Source: Chloroflexota bacterium
GTDB taxonomy: Bacteria; Chloroflexota; Chloroflexia; Thermomicrobiales; UBA6265
DNA length: 64,000 bases
Assembly (NCBI GenBank): GCA_023389575.1
Contig: JAEWEG010000007.1
Location: forward strand, 5,858 to 69,857
Reading direction: 5' to 3'
Shown here: positions 24,147 through 33,060 of the stretch, in pieces
Position numbering within the stretch: position 1 is the stretch's first letter
Layout: every line of letters begins with the position of its first letter
The notes under the pieces: generated by a model
Databases searched by the model: none
Told to the model about the DNA's origin: nothing
The model's input: the letters and a program-made list of their open reading frames with translations, nothing else
Made by a program: the position numbers and the translations under genes

Positions 24147-24680
24147 ATGACTGACGTTTCCTCACCTGGCTTCGACCAGACGGCGCACGATGTTGACCGG
24201 CGCCTGCTTCCGCCGAAGGAGCATCTCGATCCGCGCGCGCGGACGATGTGGTACGTGGCCGATGGTATCCAGTGCGTGATCTGGGCCGTGATCGTCGGGG
24301 CCGCGGCCTGGGCATTGATCCGCTTCACCTCGATCACCACGTGGTGGGTGGTGACGGCGGCCGCCGCGCTGATCGCAATCAACGTGGTGGCGACCGTGAT
24401 CGGGCCGGGGTTGCGCTACCGGTACTGGCGGTACGAAATCCGTGATGACGAGGTGGACCTGCAGCACGGCTTCCTGGTGCAGGCGCGGCAGGTGGTTCCC
24501 ATGTCACGCATCCAGCATGTGGATACCCGGCGAGGACCGCTCCAGCAACGGTTCGGCCTGGCGAGCGTGGTGTTCTTTACGGCGGCGGGAGCGATGGAGA
24601 TCCCGGCGTTGTCCCAGGAAGTGGCGGCGGACGTGCGCGACAGGATCGCCGAGCTGGCGAAGGTTCACGATGACCTTTAG
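24147..24680 (+). CDS. ydbS: bacterial PH-domain membrane protein (YdbS-like)
   Basis: A 177-residue protein with two membrane segments (about residues 40-95) and then a bPH2/DUF304 domain with the YRYWRYEIRDDEVDLQHGFLV and PMSRIQHVDTRRGPLQQRFGL motifs typical of YdbS. The start has only a weak ribosome site. It overlaps the next gene by 11 bases. In Bacillus the YdbS/YdbT pair affects resistance to certain bacteriocins; the role here is unknown. Confidence 0.85.
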   Translation: MTDVSSPGFDQTAHDVDRRLLPPKEHLDPRARTMWYVADGIQCVIWAVIVGAAAWALIRFTSITTWWVVTAAAALIAINVVATVIGPGLRYRYWRYEIRDDEVDLQHGFLVQARQVVPMSRIQHVDTRRGPLQQRFGLASVVFFTAAGAMEIPALSQEVAADVRDRIAELAKVHDDL

Positions 24681-26346
24681 CGAGCGAGAGGACGACCAGC
24701 AAACCGGGATGACTGGCGAGGCCAACGTGGTCCCGCCCCAGACCGACGACGTGCGCGATCAGGCGCCGGGTGGTGGCGAATGGCACCAGGCGAACTGGGT
24801 GTTCGTGCTGATCGGGGCGTTGCGCTACTTCCGGGGCATGCTGTTGCCGCTGGCGTTCGTGATCTTCACGCAGCGGGGTGGGGATTCGCGGGCGGACTTC
24901 ATCTGGTACGGCATCGCGGGGCTGGCCGGGGTGGTTTCTATCGGGACCAGCCTGGTTCAGTGGTGGTTTTATCGCTACCGGGTTTCCGACCGCGATATCA
25001 CGCTGCGTTCGGGAATCGTGTCGAAGCAGGAACGCGTGATCCCGTTCGAGCGCATCCAGTCGGTGAACCTGGAGGATGCCCCGCTGGAGCGCATCTTCCA
25101 GGTCGTGAAGGTGAAGGTCGATACCGGGGCCGGCGGGGGGAGCGACTCGGAGATCGAACTGCAGGCGATGTCGCGGGCGGACGCCGTGGCGTTGCGAGGC
25201 CAGCTGCTGGCCGGGCGTCAACGGCTGCGGGGCGGTGAGGCCCTGCTCCGCCAGGGAGAGGCCGCAGCGGACACGCAGGCGGTACCGACGCCCGACCTGG
25301 TGAGCGATGGCGAACTGATCCGGAAGCTGTCGACACGCGAACTGCTGATCGCGGGGGCGACATCGGGCCGGGTTGGCGCGGCGGCGGCGATCGCCGGTGT
25401 GTTGCTGCAATTCGGTGAGGAACTGGTCCCGCGCAGAATGTGGGAGCGGGTGCCCTGGGACGGCCTGGCGGACGCCGCTCAGCAGGTGGAGATCCTGGTC
25501 GGCCTGCTCCTGACGCTGGCGGTGGTGGCGTGGGTGATCTCGATCATCGCGACGGTGCTGACCTACGGCGGGTTCGAAATCCGGCGCCAGGGCGACCAGT
25601 TGAACGTGCAATTTGGGCTGCTGGACCGGCGGCGGACGACGATTCCAATCAGGAGAATCCAGGCGATCCGGGTGTCGGAGGGGTTGCTGCGGCAGCCGTT
25701 CGGGTTCGCCGAAATCCGGTTCGATTCGGCCGGGTTCGGGGCGGACCAGGGAGCGAGCGGGGTGCTGAGCCCGCTCCTTCCGCGGCGGGAGGTGCGGGCG
25801 TTCCTCGAGGCGGCCTGCCCGGCGTTCGCGCAGGATCTCCAGCCAGCCGCCATGCGGCGGCTTCCGAGTCGCGCGCGCCGGCGGTACATCGTGGCGGCGT
25901 CGATCGGCTGGGTGATCACCGTGCTGATCGCGGCGGCGATTACCTGGAGGTTCCTCGATTTTCCGGTGGAAATCGTGCTGGCGGGGTTGCTGGTGACCCC
26001 GGTGTTCGCGTGGTTCGGGAACCTTCGATACCTGGATGCCGGATGGGTCGTGGATGGTGGGCAGTTCCTGCTGCGGTGGCGGGCGGCGTCGCGGGTGACG
26101 GTGCTGACCCAGGTAAGGCGGTTGCAGTACCGGGGCTTGCGGGCGGACCCGTTCCAGCGGCGGGCGGACCTGGTGACCTTCCAGACGGCGGTGGCTTCGG
26201 GAGGATCACGCGAAGGGTTCAGCCTTCCCCACCTGGATGCGCGGGACGGCGAGCACCTGCTGGAGCGGCTTGGGAGTCCGCTGCCGTGGAGGCCGGCGAG
26301 GGAGGGGAAGCGGGCGTTTGCTCCTCCGGTGGACGTTGATGTCTGA
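24670..26346 (+). CDS. ydbT: bacterial PH-domain membrane protein (YdbT-like)
   Basis: A 558-residue protein with several membrane pairs and three bPH2-like repeats: RYRVSDRDITLRSGIV/IPFERIQSVNLED, then FEIRRQGDQLNVQFGLL/IPIRRIQAIRV, and a third weak copy near QFLLRWRAAS/TQVRRLQYRGLRAD. This is the usual layout of YdbT. It overlaps the upstream YdbS gene by 11 bases and is certainly its partner. Its last 128 bases overlap the end of an MFS gene on the other strand. Confidence 0.85.
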   Translation: MTFSEREDDQQTGMTGEANVVPPQTDDVRDQAPGGGEWHQANWVFVLIGALRYFRGMLLPLAFVIFTQRGGDSRADFIWYGIAGLAGVVSIGTSLVQWWFYRYRVSDRDITLRSGIVSKQERVIPFERIQSVNLEDAPLERIFQVVKVKVDTGAGGGSDSEIELQAMSRADAVALRGQLLAGRQRLRGGEALLRQGEAAADTQAVPTPDLVSDGELIRKLSTRELLIAGATSGRVGAAAAIAGVLLQFGEELVPRRMWERVPWDGLADAAQQVEILVGLLLTLAVVAWVISIIATVLTYGGFEIRRQGDQLNVQFGLLDRRRTTIPIRRIQAIRVSEGLLRQPFGFAEIRFDSAGFGADQGASGVLSPLLPRREVRAFLEAACPAFAQDLQPAAMRRLPSRARRRYIVAASIGWVITVLIAAAITWRFLDFPVEIVLAGLLVTPVFAWFGNLRYLDAGWVVDGGQFLLRWRAASRVTVLTQVRRLQYRGLRADPFQRRADLVTFQTAVASGGSREGFSLPHLDARDGEHLLERLGSPLPWRPAREGKRAFAPPVDVDV

Positions 26347-27565
26347 ACATGGCGAAGAGCGTCAGGTCGTAACCGATCTTGAGTGAGCCGCTGATGATCA
26401 GCGGCCAGCCGAAGACGGTGGTGTTCAGCAGCGATCCGGCGATGAGCGGGCTGATGGCGGAGGCCAGGCTCTTCGGCACGGCCGTGATGCTGACCGCGGC
26501 GGGGCGCTCCGCCGGGGTGACGACGGCCATGACGTAAGACGTTCGGGCCGGGACGTCCATCTGGGCGAGGGATGCGCGGATCAGCAGGCAGGCAATGGCC
26601 AGCGGCAGCGTCGGCATGAACGGGGTGAGGATCAGGAAGACGTTGGCCGGCAGGTGCGTGAATACCATGGTGTTGATGAGGCCGATTTTCCGGGCGAGGA
26701 CCGGCGCGATCAGCTGGGAAAAGGCGGCGCAGAGTCCGGCCCAGAAGAAGATTGTGGCAGCCGTGGTGACGGACATGTCGAAGCGCAGGAAGAGCCAGAG
26801 CGCGAGCACCGACTGCATGGTGAAGCCGCTGGCCAGCGAGTCGACGCTGAAGAGCGCGGCCAGCCGGTAGACCGCGGATTTGGAAGGCCCGAGGCGGGAC
26901 GACTTCTCGGCCTCGTTGGGTTCGATGCGCGGCGAAAGCCGGTGGTAGAGCAGCATGATGAGCACGCCGAGGACGGCGTAAAGCAGGAACATCGCGCGCA
27001 GGGCGGTGAGGAACTCGATCTCGAACCAGCGTTCGAGGAGATCGGGCAGGCCAGCCGATAGCGCTCCGAAGGCACCGATGAGGGAGCCGATCAGCGAATA
27101 GCGGGCGAAGAGGGCCGTGCGCGATTCGCTGGAGGTGGTTTGGGGCAGGAGCGACTGCTCGATGGGGAGGAACATGCTGACGTCGCCCGAGGATGGATTG
27201 AGGGTGCCGACGAAGGCGACGATGAGCAGGGGCCAGAAGCCATCGAGGAACGTAAAGCCTATTCCGGTGGCGACCATTACCGCGGCCGCCCGGATGAGGA
27301 GGTCGGCGCGTTTCCAGCGGCCGGCGAGGTTTCCGACGAGCAGGGTGAGGGCGGCGGACCCGAGCAGCGTGGCGGTGGTGAGGACGCCGATCCGGATCGC
27401 GGAGTAGCCGAGGGTGGTGAGATACAGCGGGAGCAGGACGCTGACGAAGCCATCGGCGAAGGCGCGGATGCCGCGCGAGGCGAGGATGATGGCGGCGTCG
27501 CCAGTGGTTCCTTGTGGCAGGAAGGTGAAGCGACGGCTGTCAATTGGAGCGTCGGGCGTGGGCAT
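26219..27565 (-). CDS. MFS transporter
   Basis: A 448-residue membrane protein of the major facilitator type with about eleven to twelve segments, the A-motif-like GNLAGRWKRADLL after segment 2, and a long soluble Pro/Ala/Gly-rich tail (PPEEQTPASPPSPAS). The tail lies antisense to the end of ydbT: the genes overlap by 128 bases tail to tail. A substrate cannot be assigned. The ATG lacks a clear ribosome site. Confidence 0.8.
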   Translation of the reverse strand: MPTPDAPIDSRRFTFLPQGTTGDAAIILASRGIRAFADGFVSVLLPLYLTTLGYSAIRIGVLTTATLLGSAALTLLVGNLAGRWKRADLLIRAAAVMVATGIGFTFLDGFWPLLIVAFVGTLNPSSGDVSMFLPIEQSLLPQTTSSESRTALFARYSLIGSLIGAFGALSAGLPDLLERWFEIEFLTALRAMFLLYAVLGVLIMLLYHRLSPRIEPNEAEKSSRLGPSKSAVYRLAALFSVDSLASGFTMQSVLALWLFLRFDMSVTTAATIFFWAGLCAAFSQLIAPVLARKIGLINTMVFTHLPANVFLILTPFMPTLPLAIACLLIRASLAQMDVPARTSYVMAVVTPAERPAAVSITAVPKSLASAISPLIAGSLLNTTVFGWPLIISGSLKIGYDLTLFAMFRHQRPPEEQTPASPPSPASTAADSQAAPAGARRPAHPGGEG

Positions 27566-27879
27566 TGAGGCGTGCGATTCCTGCCTGTTGGTAGGGGCGA
27601 CGGGAACTGTCCCGGCCAGCGGTCATTTGTGACGGTCATGTTAAGGCAGGATGGGGACCGAGCGGGAAACTCCGTGCACAATTATTGTGACGCGTGGGGC
27701 ACACAAAACTTCAACTATCGGGGAAGAGGACATTGGCTAGCGCTGAGCGCCGGCGACCACCGGCATGGGTCCGTGGAGAACGGCGGAAACCACGGATACC
27801 TATCCCGAAACCGGTTGATCGCCACCTTGTGCGGCGGTTTGGCTGGAAAGACCAGGGAGAACGCGGGGGCAAAAACACG
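27566..27879. other. long upstream region of the low-GC cassette
   Basis: About 310 bases between the MFS start and the cassette gene at 27880. A reading frame from 27694 runs into that gene and would extend it by 62 basic residues of no recognisable fold. I see no convincing promoter hexamers and no inverted repeat. It could be the decayed end of an older gene. Confidence 0.35.
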
Positions 27880-28203
27880 ATGATCGAACCCTGGGTCGAT
27901 GTCCAGGCCGATCTTGATGCGATCAACCGCGGTGAAGCAATAGTCGATCATCAGCATGCAACCGCCTGGATCAATGGTCGCCTCTGGGGCTTCCATACAG
28001 ATACTGGTACGGCATATCCGATGGAAGGTAAAGGATTCGTGAGACTAAATCAGCTTCAGTTTTTCGCGCTTCGAACCATAGCTCGATATAATGGTCTTAA
28101 TGCGCGATCCGAGGCCACGTTGAACCGTCACCCGGACCTGACAGACGAGGATCGCGAGATCGTTCGTCGACTCTGGCGGATGCGTGAGGAAGCAGAGGGC
28201 TAA
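27880..28203 (+). CDS. hypothetical protein, first gene of a low-GC cassette
   Basis: A 107-residue protein that I do not recognise. It has a compact pattern AWINGRLWGFHTDTGTAYPMEG, then FVRLNQLQFFALRTIARY, and ends in a charged helix (DLTDEDREIVRRLWRMREEAE). The sequence looks like a small alpha/beta domain rather than a membrane or secreted protein. Bases 27961-28080 are only about 49% GC, and rare AGA/CTA codons occur, unlike all neighbours, which suggests recent transfer. The next gene starts directly after the stop, so the two are coupled. Confidence 0.6.
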   Translation: MIEPWVDVQADLDAINRGEAIVDHQHATAWINGRLWGFHTDTGTAYPMEGKGFVRLNQLQFFALRTIARYNGLNARSEATLNRHPDLTDEDREIVRRLWRMREEAEG

Positions 28204-28647
28204 ATGGCTCTTGGAGCTGACATCTTCATAGGAGCGGCGAGATCGCCGGAGGCGATTCGGGCTGCTGCCGCCCGTGCCTTCGGTGTTCCTCTCAACCGCG
28301 TCGCGTACCACGAGGTCGACGATGCGCCCTGGCCCGATGCCGATGTGGTCCTCGAGGTCTGGGATGACACACTCCGACCTGGTGACTATCCGCTTCAGAT
28401 TCTCCCGTGGGTCCCGGATGCTTGCACAGACAATCCAGATACCCTCACCGCGCTTTCGGTTGCGCTCGGTGCGCCAATCCTGACCGCGGCGGATAGTCGT
28501 GATCCGACGGACCAGGAGCTGCACCTGCCGGATGGAACGACACACCGGGTCAGTGTGTCGCAAGACGACGATGGTGGATTCCGGAATACTCCATTCATGC
28601 GCCGCCTTATCAATAGCATTTCCTCAACAGACGCGATAGCCAGCTAA
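28204..28647 (+). CDS. hypothetical protein, second gene of a low-GC cassette
   Basis: A 147-residue acidic protein of unknown family, starting at the base after the upstream stop codon. Parts that stand out are DAPWPDADVVLEVWDD, TALSVALGAPILTAAD and TPFMRRLINS. There is no signal peptide or membrane segment. As partner of a similarly low-GC small protein, closed by a strong terminator 80 bases on, it could be an antitoxin, immunity protein or address protein of a small defence or toxin unit; this is speculation. Confidence 0.6.
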   Translation: MALGADIFIGAARSPEAIRAAAARAFGVPLNRVAYHEVDDAPWPDADVVLEVWDDTLRPGDYPLQILPWVPDACTDNPDTLTALSVALGAPILTAADSRDPTDQELHLPDGTTHRVSVSQDDDGGFRNTPFMRRLINSISSTDAIAS

Positions 28648-28726
28648 TTTCGCATATGCACGCTGTGTCGGCCAGTCCGCGTGGAGGATTGGGTAGGCGC
28701 TTTCGAGGCAAACCCGGCTTTCAACG

Positions 28727-28765
28727 ACCCCATGCGCTCGCCGGGCGCATGGGGTTGGTTTCTTC
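28727..28765 (+). terminator. intrinsic terminator closing the low-GC cassette
   Basis: ACCCCATGCGC at 28727-28737 pairs perfectly with 28745-28755 around a 7-base loop, followed by TGGTTTCTTC. Stem and T-rich end fit a rho-independent terminator on the plus strand; the hairpin may also stop minus-strand transcription of the copper gene. Confidence 0.8.
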
Positions 28766-28814
28766 GTCGCCTTGGGCCATTCCGCTTGTGACGCTCGATC
28801 GCGCCGAGAACCGG

Positions 28815-31586
28815 TCAGGCGGGGAGCATGGCGTCGATCAGCCATCCCTCGCCGGACCGCACGAAGACCAGGCGAGCGGTGGTGGCGCCGTCGGAACCGG
28901 TGCCTAGCTGACCGGTGGGGTCTTCCACCTCGACTGTGGCGATGACCCGCCCGTCTTCCAGCTCCTGGACATCCCGGAGGGTGACCAACCGCAGCCAGGA
29001 TTCCTCGGGAAGCGGTTCGGCGTCATCGATGGTTGACGCGAAGCTCTCGGGAACGCCGGCGGTGAACTCGATGGCGATGTAGTCCGGGGAGAAGAGCGAC
29101 AGGCGTCGCATGGTGTCCATCGCGTTGGTGCAGGCCAGAAGCTGGTTGGTGGTTTCCGAGATGGCGTCCAGCGTGGCGTTGTCGACCGTCGTGTTGGCCA
29201 CGGCGGGCAGGGATGTGGAGGCGACCTCTCCTTCCTGGGCGTGGGCTTCCAGTTGCTCTATCGTGGTTGGCTGGACGGTGCAGGCGGATGGTTCGAAGGC
29301 CTGGGAGGCACTCGTGAACCGGTCCTGCTCGCGCTGGATGTAGCTGAGCACGGCGGCGATTTCGTCGTCGGACAGCACATCGCCGAAGCCAGGCATCCCG
29401 GTTCCCTGCTTGCCGTTGCGAATCCAGTAGATGAGGTCTTCGATGGAGTGGACCATGGTGTGTGGGGCGGAGAAGTCGGCGGGGGGAGGAATCATCCCCT
29501 CGCCGGCCGGTCCTTCCCCACGCAGTTCCGCGCCGTGGCAGGAGAGGCATTGCTGGAGGTAAATCTCCTCGCCGCGTTCGACCATGGCGATGTTCTCGCT
29601 GTCGATCGCGCCGGAGCGTCCGGCGTTGGCGAGAATCGGGTCGATGCGGGCCTGGAAGAGGAGGATGCAGCCAAGCAGAAGCGCGGCGACACCAAGTCCC
29701 GCCGACTCCTTGCGGGTAATGCTCCGGCCCGATCGCCAGCCGACGATGATTCCGGCGACGCCCGTGAGGACCAGGACGAGCCCCGTAAGCCCACCGAGCG
29801 TTTCGAAGCGCCAGGGGTCGCCGGGTACGTCCACATCGGGGGCGGTGTTCCCGACCGTGGCGGTGGTGGCTGTCGAGATCTGGGCGGCGCCTGGCTGGCG
29901 GATGATGACGGTCAGCTCCCAGTCGGCGGCGATCCCGATCTCACTGCCGTGGTGTTCGAACGCATTGCCGGAGACGCGCGACAACTGGATCTCGCGGGTT
30001 CCAAGGTCTGAGCGGTCGGGAATGGTGAGGCGGAGCAGGACCTCGGTGTCGGCCGAGAGATCAGGGCCGCCGACTTCCACGCGGAAGTGGTTCACGCCGG
30101 CGATTCCCGGCGCGAGCAGCAGCGAGGCCGATGGGTCCGATTCATCGAACGTGATGGTGACCTGGCGCGATTGCTCCACCATCACGTCCCGGGCGGGCTG
30201 AAGGCTGGTCATCTGGCCGACCGCGCCAAGCAGTACCAGCGCCAGGATGAATTCGCCGGTGACGGTCCAGCGGAGGCGAGAGGACCACACGCTGGTGATC
30301 TCGCCGCTTTCCCGTTGCTGGATGCGGCGCTCGATGACCATGAGGTTGATGGCGGCGAGGATGAGGATGACGGCCAAGGCGGCCAGCTTCACGATCAGGG
30401 CGCGTCCGTAACTGGTGCTCGTCAGCGCCGAGAGGTTCCCAACCTGGAGCCAGCCGGCGTAGAAGCCGGTGACGCCGATGGTGGCCATGGCGATGAGCGA
30501 CATCACCGAGAACCGGGGCAGGACGATCCGGAGCACGCGGCCGCGCTCGTCCGCGGACATCGGGCGGAGACCGGGCAGCAGGACGGCGACGAGCAGGGCG
30601 ATTCCTCCGAACCAGACGGCCGAGGCGAAGAGGTGGGTGGCATCGGCGACGATGGCGAAGGTTCGACCGCTGGGTTGGGCCGAGGCGTGGGCGATGAGGC
30701 TGAACGGGATGGTGACGCCGAGGGCGAGTCCCCAGGCGGCGATGCCTTCGATCTGGCGACGCCTGGCGAACCACCAGCCGCATGCGGGAAGCACGAGCGC
30801 GAGGCAGATCAACAGTCCGACGCGCAGCAGCCAGAGCTTGCCGTAGCGCGTTTGCCCGAGGGTGTTGATCACCTTGTCCAGCGGTGAGCCATCGGTGAGG
30901 GTTCCGGCCTGGACCAGGAGCGCGTAGATCGACCCAAATGCGGCCAGGATGGCGGCGGCGAGGATGAATCGGTGGACCCGGCAAACGATCCGCCGGGCGT
31001 GGGGGCGAGCATCGCCGAGACCGGGCCGGATGACGGTATGCCAGACCGGCCATGCCGCCAAGAGGAGGGCGGCGCCGACCAGCGCGGCCCAGCGGGATGT
31101 GGTCTTCATCCATTGCGGCACGGAGTCGCCGTCGCTAGCTGTTCCGGGGATCACGATGGGCACGATATTGCTGTTCGAGCCAACGGTGAAGGTGATGTAG
31201 TTCTGGGCGGTGTGGCCGTCAGCCTCGGAGAGCGTGCGCCAGAGGACGGAGTAGGTGTCGTTCGGCAGGTTCTCGGGAAGGGTGAGCACCATGGTGAACC
31301 CATCCTCGCCGAACGCGAGCGTGACGTCTTCGACCTGCGCGCCCTGGCTGTCGAAGAGTTCGAGACGGCTGTACGACTGTTCCAGCGGCTCGGTGAAGGT
31401 GAGGGTGACCTCGGCGGGCGCCGAAGAGACGACCTCACCGGCGAGTGGGGTGCTGCTTTCGAGGGCGGCGTGGGCGGACGTGGTGGCGGGCGCGGCCAGG
31501 AGCAGCGCGAGCATGAGCAATCCCGCGAGGATGACTCGGTGCGCGCCATGGCGCGTCGCGCGACCAGCCGCGCGTGGGGCGGTCAT
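28815..31586 (-). CDS. CopC-CopD-cytochrome c multidomain fusion
   Basis: A 923-residue membrane protein. Domains in order: signal peptide (to about 38); CopC with the copper N-terminal His (H39) and the D-x-H pair in EADGHTAQ (to about 135); CopD with eight or so membrane segments and His-bearing loops; an immunoglobulin-like YtkA/FixH-type outer domain; two membrane helices; a class I cytochrome c with CLSCHG near residue 680 and Met ligand region GTGMPGFG; and a SnoaL/NTF2-like C-terminal domain. It likely imports or handles copper at the outer face of the membrane and passes electrons. ATG at 31586 follows GAGGA. Confidence 0.85.
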   Translation of the reverse strand: MTAPRAAGRATRHGAHRVILAGLLMLALLLAAPATTSAHAALESSTPLAGEVVSSAPAEVTLTFTEPLEQSYSRLELFDSQGAQVEDVTLAFGEDGFTMVLTLPENLPNDTYSVLWRTLSEADGHTAQNYITFTVGSNSNIVPIVIPGTASDGDSVPQWMKTTSRWAALVGAALLLAAWPVWHTVIRPGLGDARPHARRIVCRVHRFILAAAILAAFGSIYALLVQAGTLTDGSPLDKVINTLGQTRYGKLWLLRVGLLICLALVLPACGWWFARRRQIEGIAAWGLALGVTIPFSLIAHASAQPSGRTFAIVADATHLFASAVWFGGIALLVAVLLPGLRPMSADERGRVLRIVLPRFSVMSLIAMATIGVTGFYAGWLQVGNLSALTSTSYGRALIVKLAALAVILILAAINLMVIERRIQQRESGEITSVWSSRLRWTVTGEFILALVLLGAVGQMTSLQPARDVMVEQSRQVTITFDESDPSASLLLAPGIAGVNHFRVEVGGPDLSADTEVLLRLTIPDRSDLGTREIQLSRVSGNAFEHHGSEIGIAADWELTVIIRQPGAAQISTATTATVGNTAPDVDVPGDPWRFETLGGLTGLVLVLTGVAGIIVGWRSGRSITRKESAGLGVAALLLGCILLFQARIDPILANAGRSGAIDSENIAMVERGEEIYLQQCLSCHGAELRGEGPAGEGMIPPPADFSAPHTMVHSIEDLIYWIRNGKQGTGMPGFGDVLSDDEIAAVLSYIQREQDRFTSASQAFEPSACTVQPTTIEQLEAHAQEGEVASTSLPAVANTTVDNATLDAISETTNQLLACTNAMDTMRRLSLFSPDYIAIEFTAGVPESFASTIDDAEPLPEESWLRLVTLRDVQELEDGRVIATVEVEDPTGQLGTGSDGATTARLVFVRSGEGWLIDAMLPA

Positions 31587-31669
31587 GGTGTTTTCCTCGA
31601 TGGGAAGGGCGCCAGGCGGCACCCTTCCCATCACGAATGGCCCGGATTCAGGGCCGGGATGAGGCGGCG

Positions 31670-32251
31670 TCAGGACGCGCGACGGCGCGAACCCCAGAGG
31701 GCGACCCCACCGGCGAGGACGGTAATAGCGGCAATCGGCATGGCCACGGTGATGGCGGTGTTGCTGGAATCGCCTTCCTCACCGGTGGATGGGAATTCGA
31801 GATCGGCGCGTGGGGCGACGGAATCGAAGCCCTCCGGGGAGGAGGTGAAGCTCTCGTCGACATCGACGCCGTCGATCTGGCCGAAGAATCGGAACGTGTA
31901 GTCCCCAGGCTCGGTCGGAATGAACACGGCCTGGTAGACGCCATCCTCGCCCCAGGCGGGAACGAGGTCGAAGTCGCGGGACTGGTCGCCGAAGATGACC
32001 TGGGCCTGGAGGGTGTCGGCCAGGCCGGTGACGGGCTCTTCGCCGTTGAGGACTTCGACCCAGATGCCGTTGGTGTCGCCCTGGATGGCGGGCTCGTTGA
32101 TGAAGCCGACGGTGAAGGTGTAGTCGCCGACGTCACGGTGTTCGTGGGCCAGGCCGGCCAGCGGCTGGGCGAGGAAGGCGAGGGCGAGCAGGAAGGCGCC
32201 GGCGAGAGCCACGATGCCGCGAGGCGTGTTGATACGCGCGGTGATGTTCAT
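31670..32251 (-). CDS. copper-cluster periplasmic/extracytoplasmic protein with C-terminal anchor
   Basis: A 193-residue protein with signal peptide, mature start HEHRDVGDYTFTVGF, a beta-sandwich with YQAVFIPTEPGDYTFRFFG, and a C-terminal membrane helix followed by RRR. This pattern recurs beside CopC/CopD genes in Chloroflexota. The N-terminal His-x-His resembles a metal site. It is first in the minus-strand order before the CopC-CopD-cytochrome fusion (gap 83 bases) and is probably co-expressed. Confidence 0.75.
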   Translation of the reverse strand: MNITARINTPRGIVALAGAFLLALAFLAQPLAGLAHEHRDVGDYTFTVGFINEPAIQGDTNGIWVEVLNGEEPVTGLADTLQAQVIFGDQSRDFDLVPAWGEDGVYQAVFIPTEPGDYTFRFFGQIDGVDVDESFTSSPEGFDSVAPRADLEFPSTGEEGDSSNTAITVAMPIAAITVLAGGVALWGSRRRAS

Positions 32252-32334
32252 TGCGTTGTCCTTCTCGGGGCCGTGCGAGACGGCCGCCTGATGTCACGCG
32301 GGTGGAAACGGTGATTAGCCCGATGGGCGTCCAA

Positions 32335-32829
32335 TCAGGCGTGGCGTGGCGGAGGCGTCTCGATCCGGTTGGTCAAGGCGCGCGGGAGGCGCGGGGATGC
32401 CCAGGTGGGCCGTTGGGGGTTGAACAGGAGCAGGCCGGCGACGATCAGCGCGAGCATCTGGATCGCGGACGTGTCGCTGATCGGGGAGGCGAGCTGGAGC
32501 ATGACGGGGGTATCGGGCTCCGCGCCTGGATCCACGGTCGCATCGGTCAGCACGCGCGCGTTGAGCGGCACCGAGAGCGGGGCGAACGGTGATGGGGTGA
32601 GACGCGCTGGCTGGTGGGCGGGTTCACCGTGGGTGTGCGGCGTGCCGCTGACGGCGTCGATCATGACCTGGAAGATGGTGTGGGTGTGGGACGAATCGGT
32701 TCCGGCGCGGTAGCTGACGGGCATCATGAGGGTGGCGAGCGCCAGCAGGCACAGGACGATATCCCGCCAGTGGGCGAGGATGCGGTGGAGGCTGGATTGG
32801 ACGAGTGATGTGTCGGGTTGGTCCGGCAT
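32335..32829 (-). CDS. small membrane protein with His-rich loop, copper cluster
   Basis: A 164-residue protein with two membrane segments, one near residue 25 (DIVLCLLALATLMMPV) and one near 130 (IQMLALIVAGLLLF). Between them is an outside loop rich in His (SSHTHT, GTPHTHGEPAH). I do not know the family; the loop suggests metal binding. It precedes the FixH-like gene on the same strand by 83 bases. GGAG lies eight bases before the ATG at 32829. Confidence 0.6.
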   Translation of the reverse strand: MPDQPDTSLVQSSLHRILAHWRDIVLCLLALATLMMPVSYRAGTDSSHTHTIFQVMIDAVSGTPHTHGEPAHQPARLTPSPFAPLSVPLNARVLTDATVDPGAEPDTPVMLQLASPISDTSAIQMLALIVAGLLLFNPQRPTWASPRLPRALTNRIETPPPRHA

Positions 32830-32998
32830 CGCGCGTCGCTCCAGGTACTTCGCGATACCGGCCCCGGTGTCGCGAACGCGAGTCACTATCCATAGGATAG
32901 GACACATCTGATGGAATGGGCGGGTAGCCATCCTCGGATCGAAGGCGTTCCCTGGCACCAGGTCCAAGTCGGGCGTGTCGGTGGCGCGTTACAAAGAA

Positions 32999-33035
32999 GA
33001 AACCGGTGGCGGGACTGCTCCCGGCCACCGGTTTC
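32999..33035 (-). terminator. intrinsic terminator after the L,D-transpeptidase gene
   Basis: GAAACCGGTGGC and its exact complement pair over 12 bp around a 13-base loop; on the minus strand TCTTCTTTG follows. It lies 26 bases past the stop codon. Confidence 0.8.
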
Positions 33036-33060
33036 CTGCGTGCTGGTTGTGGTCTGGCCG

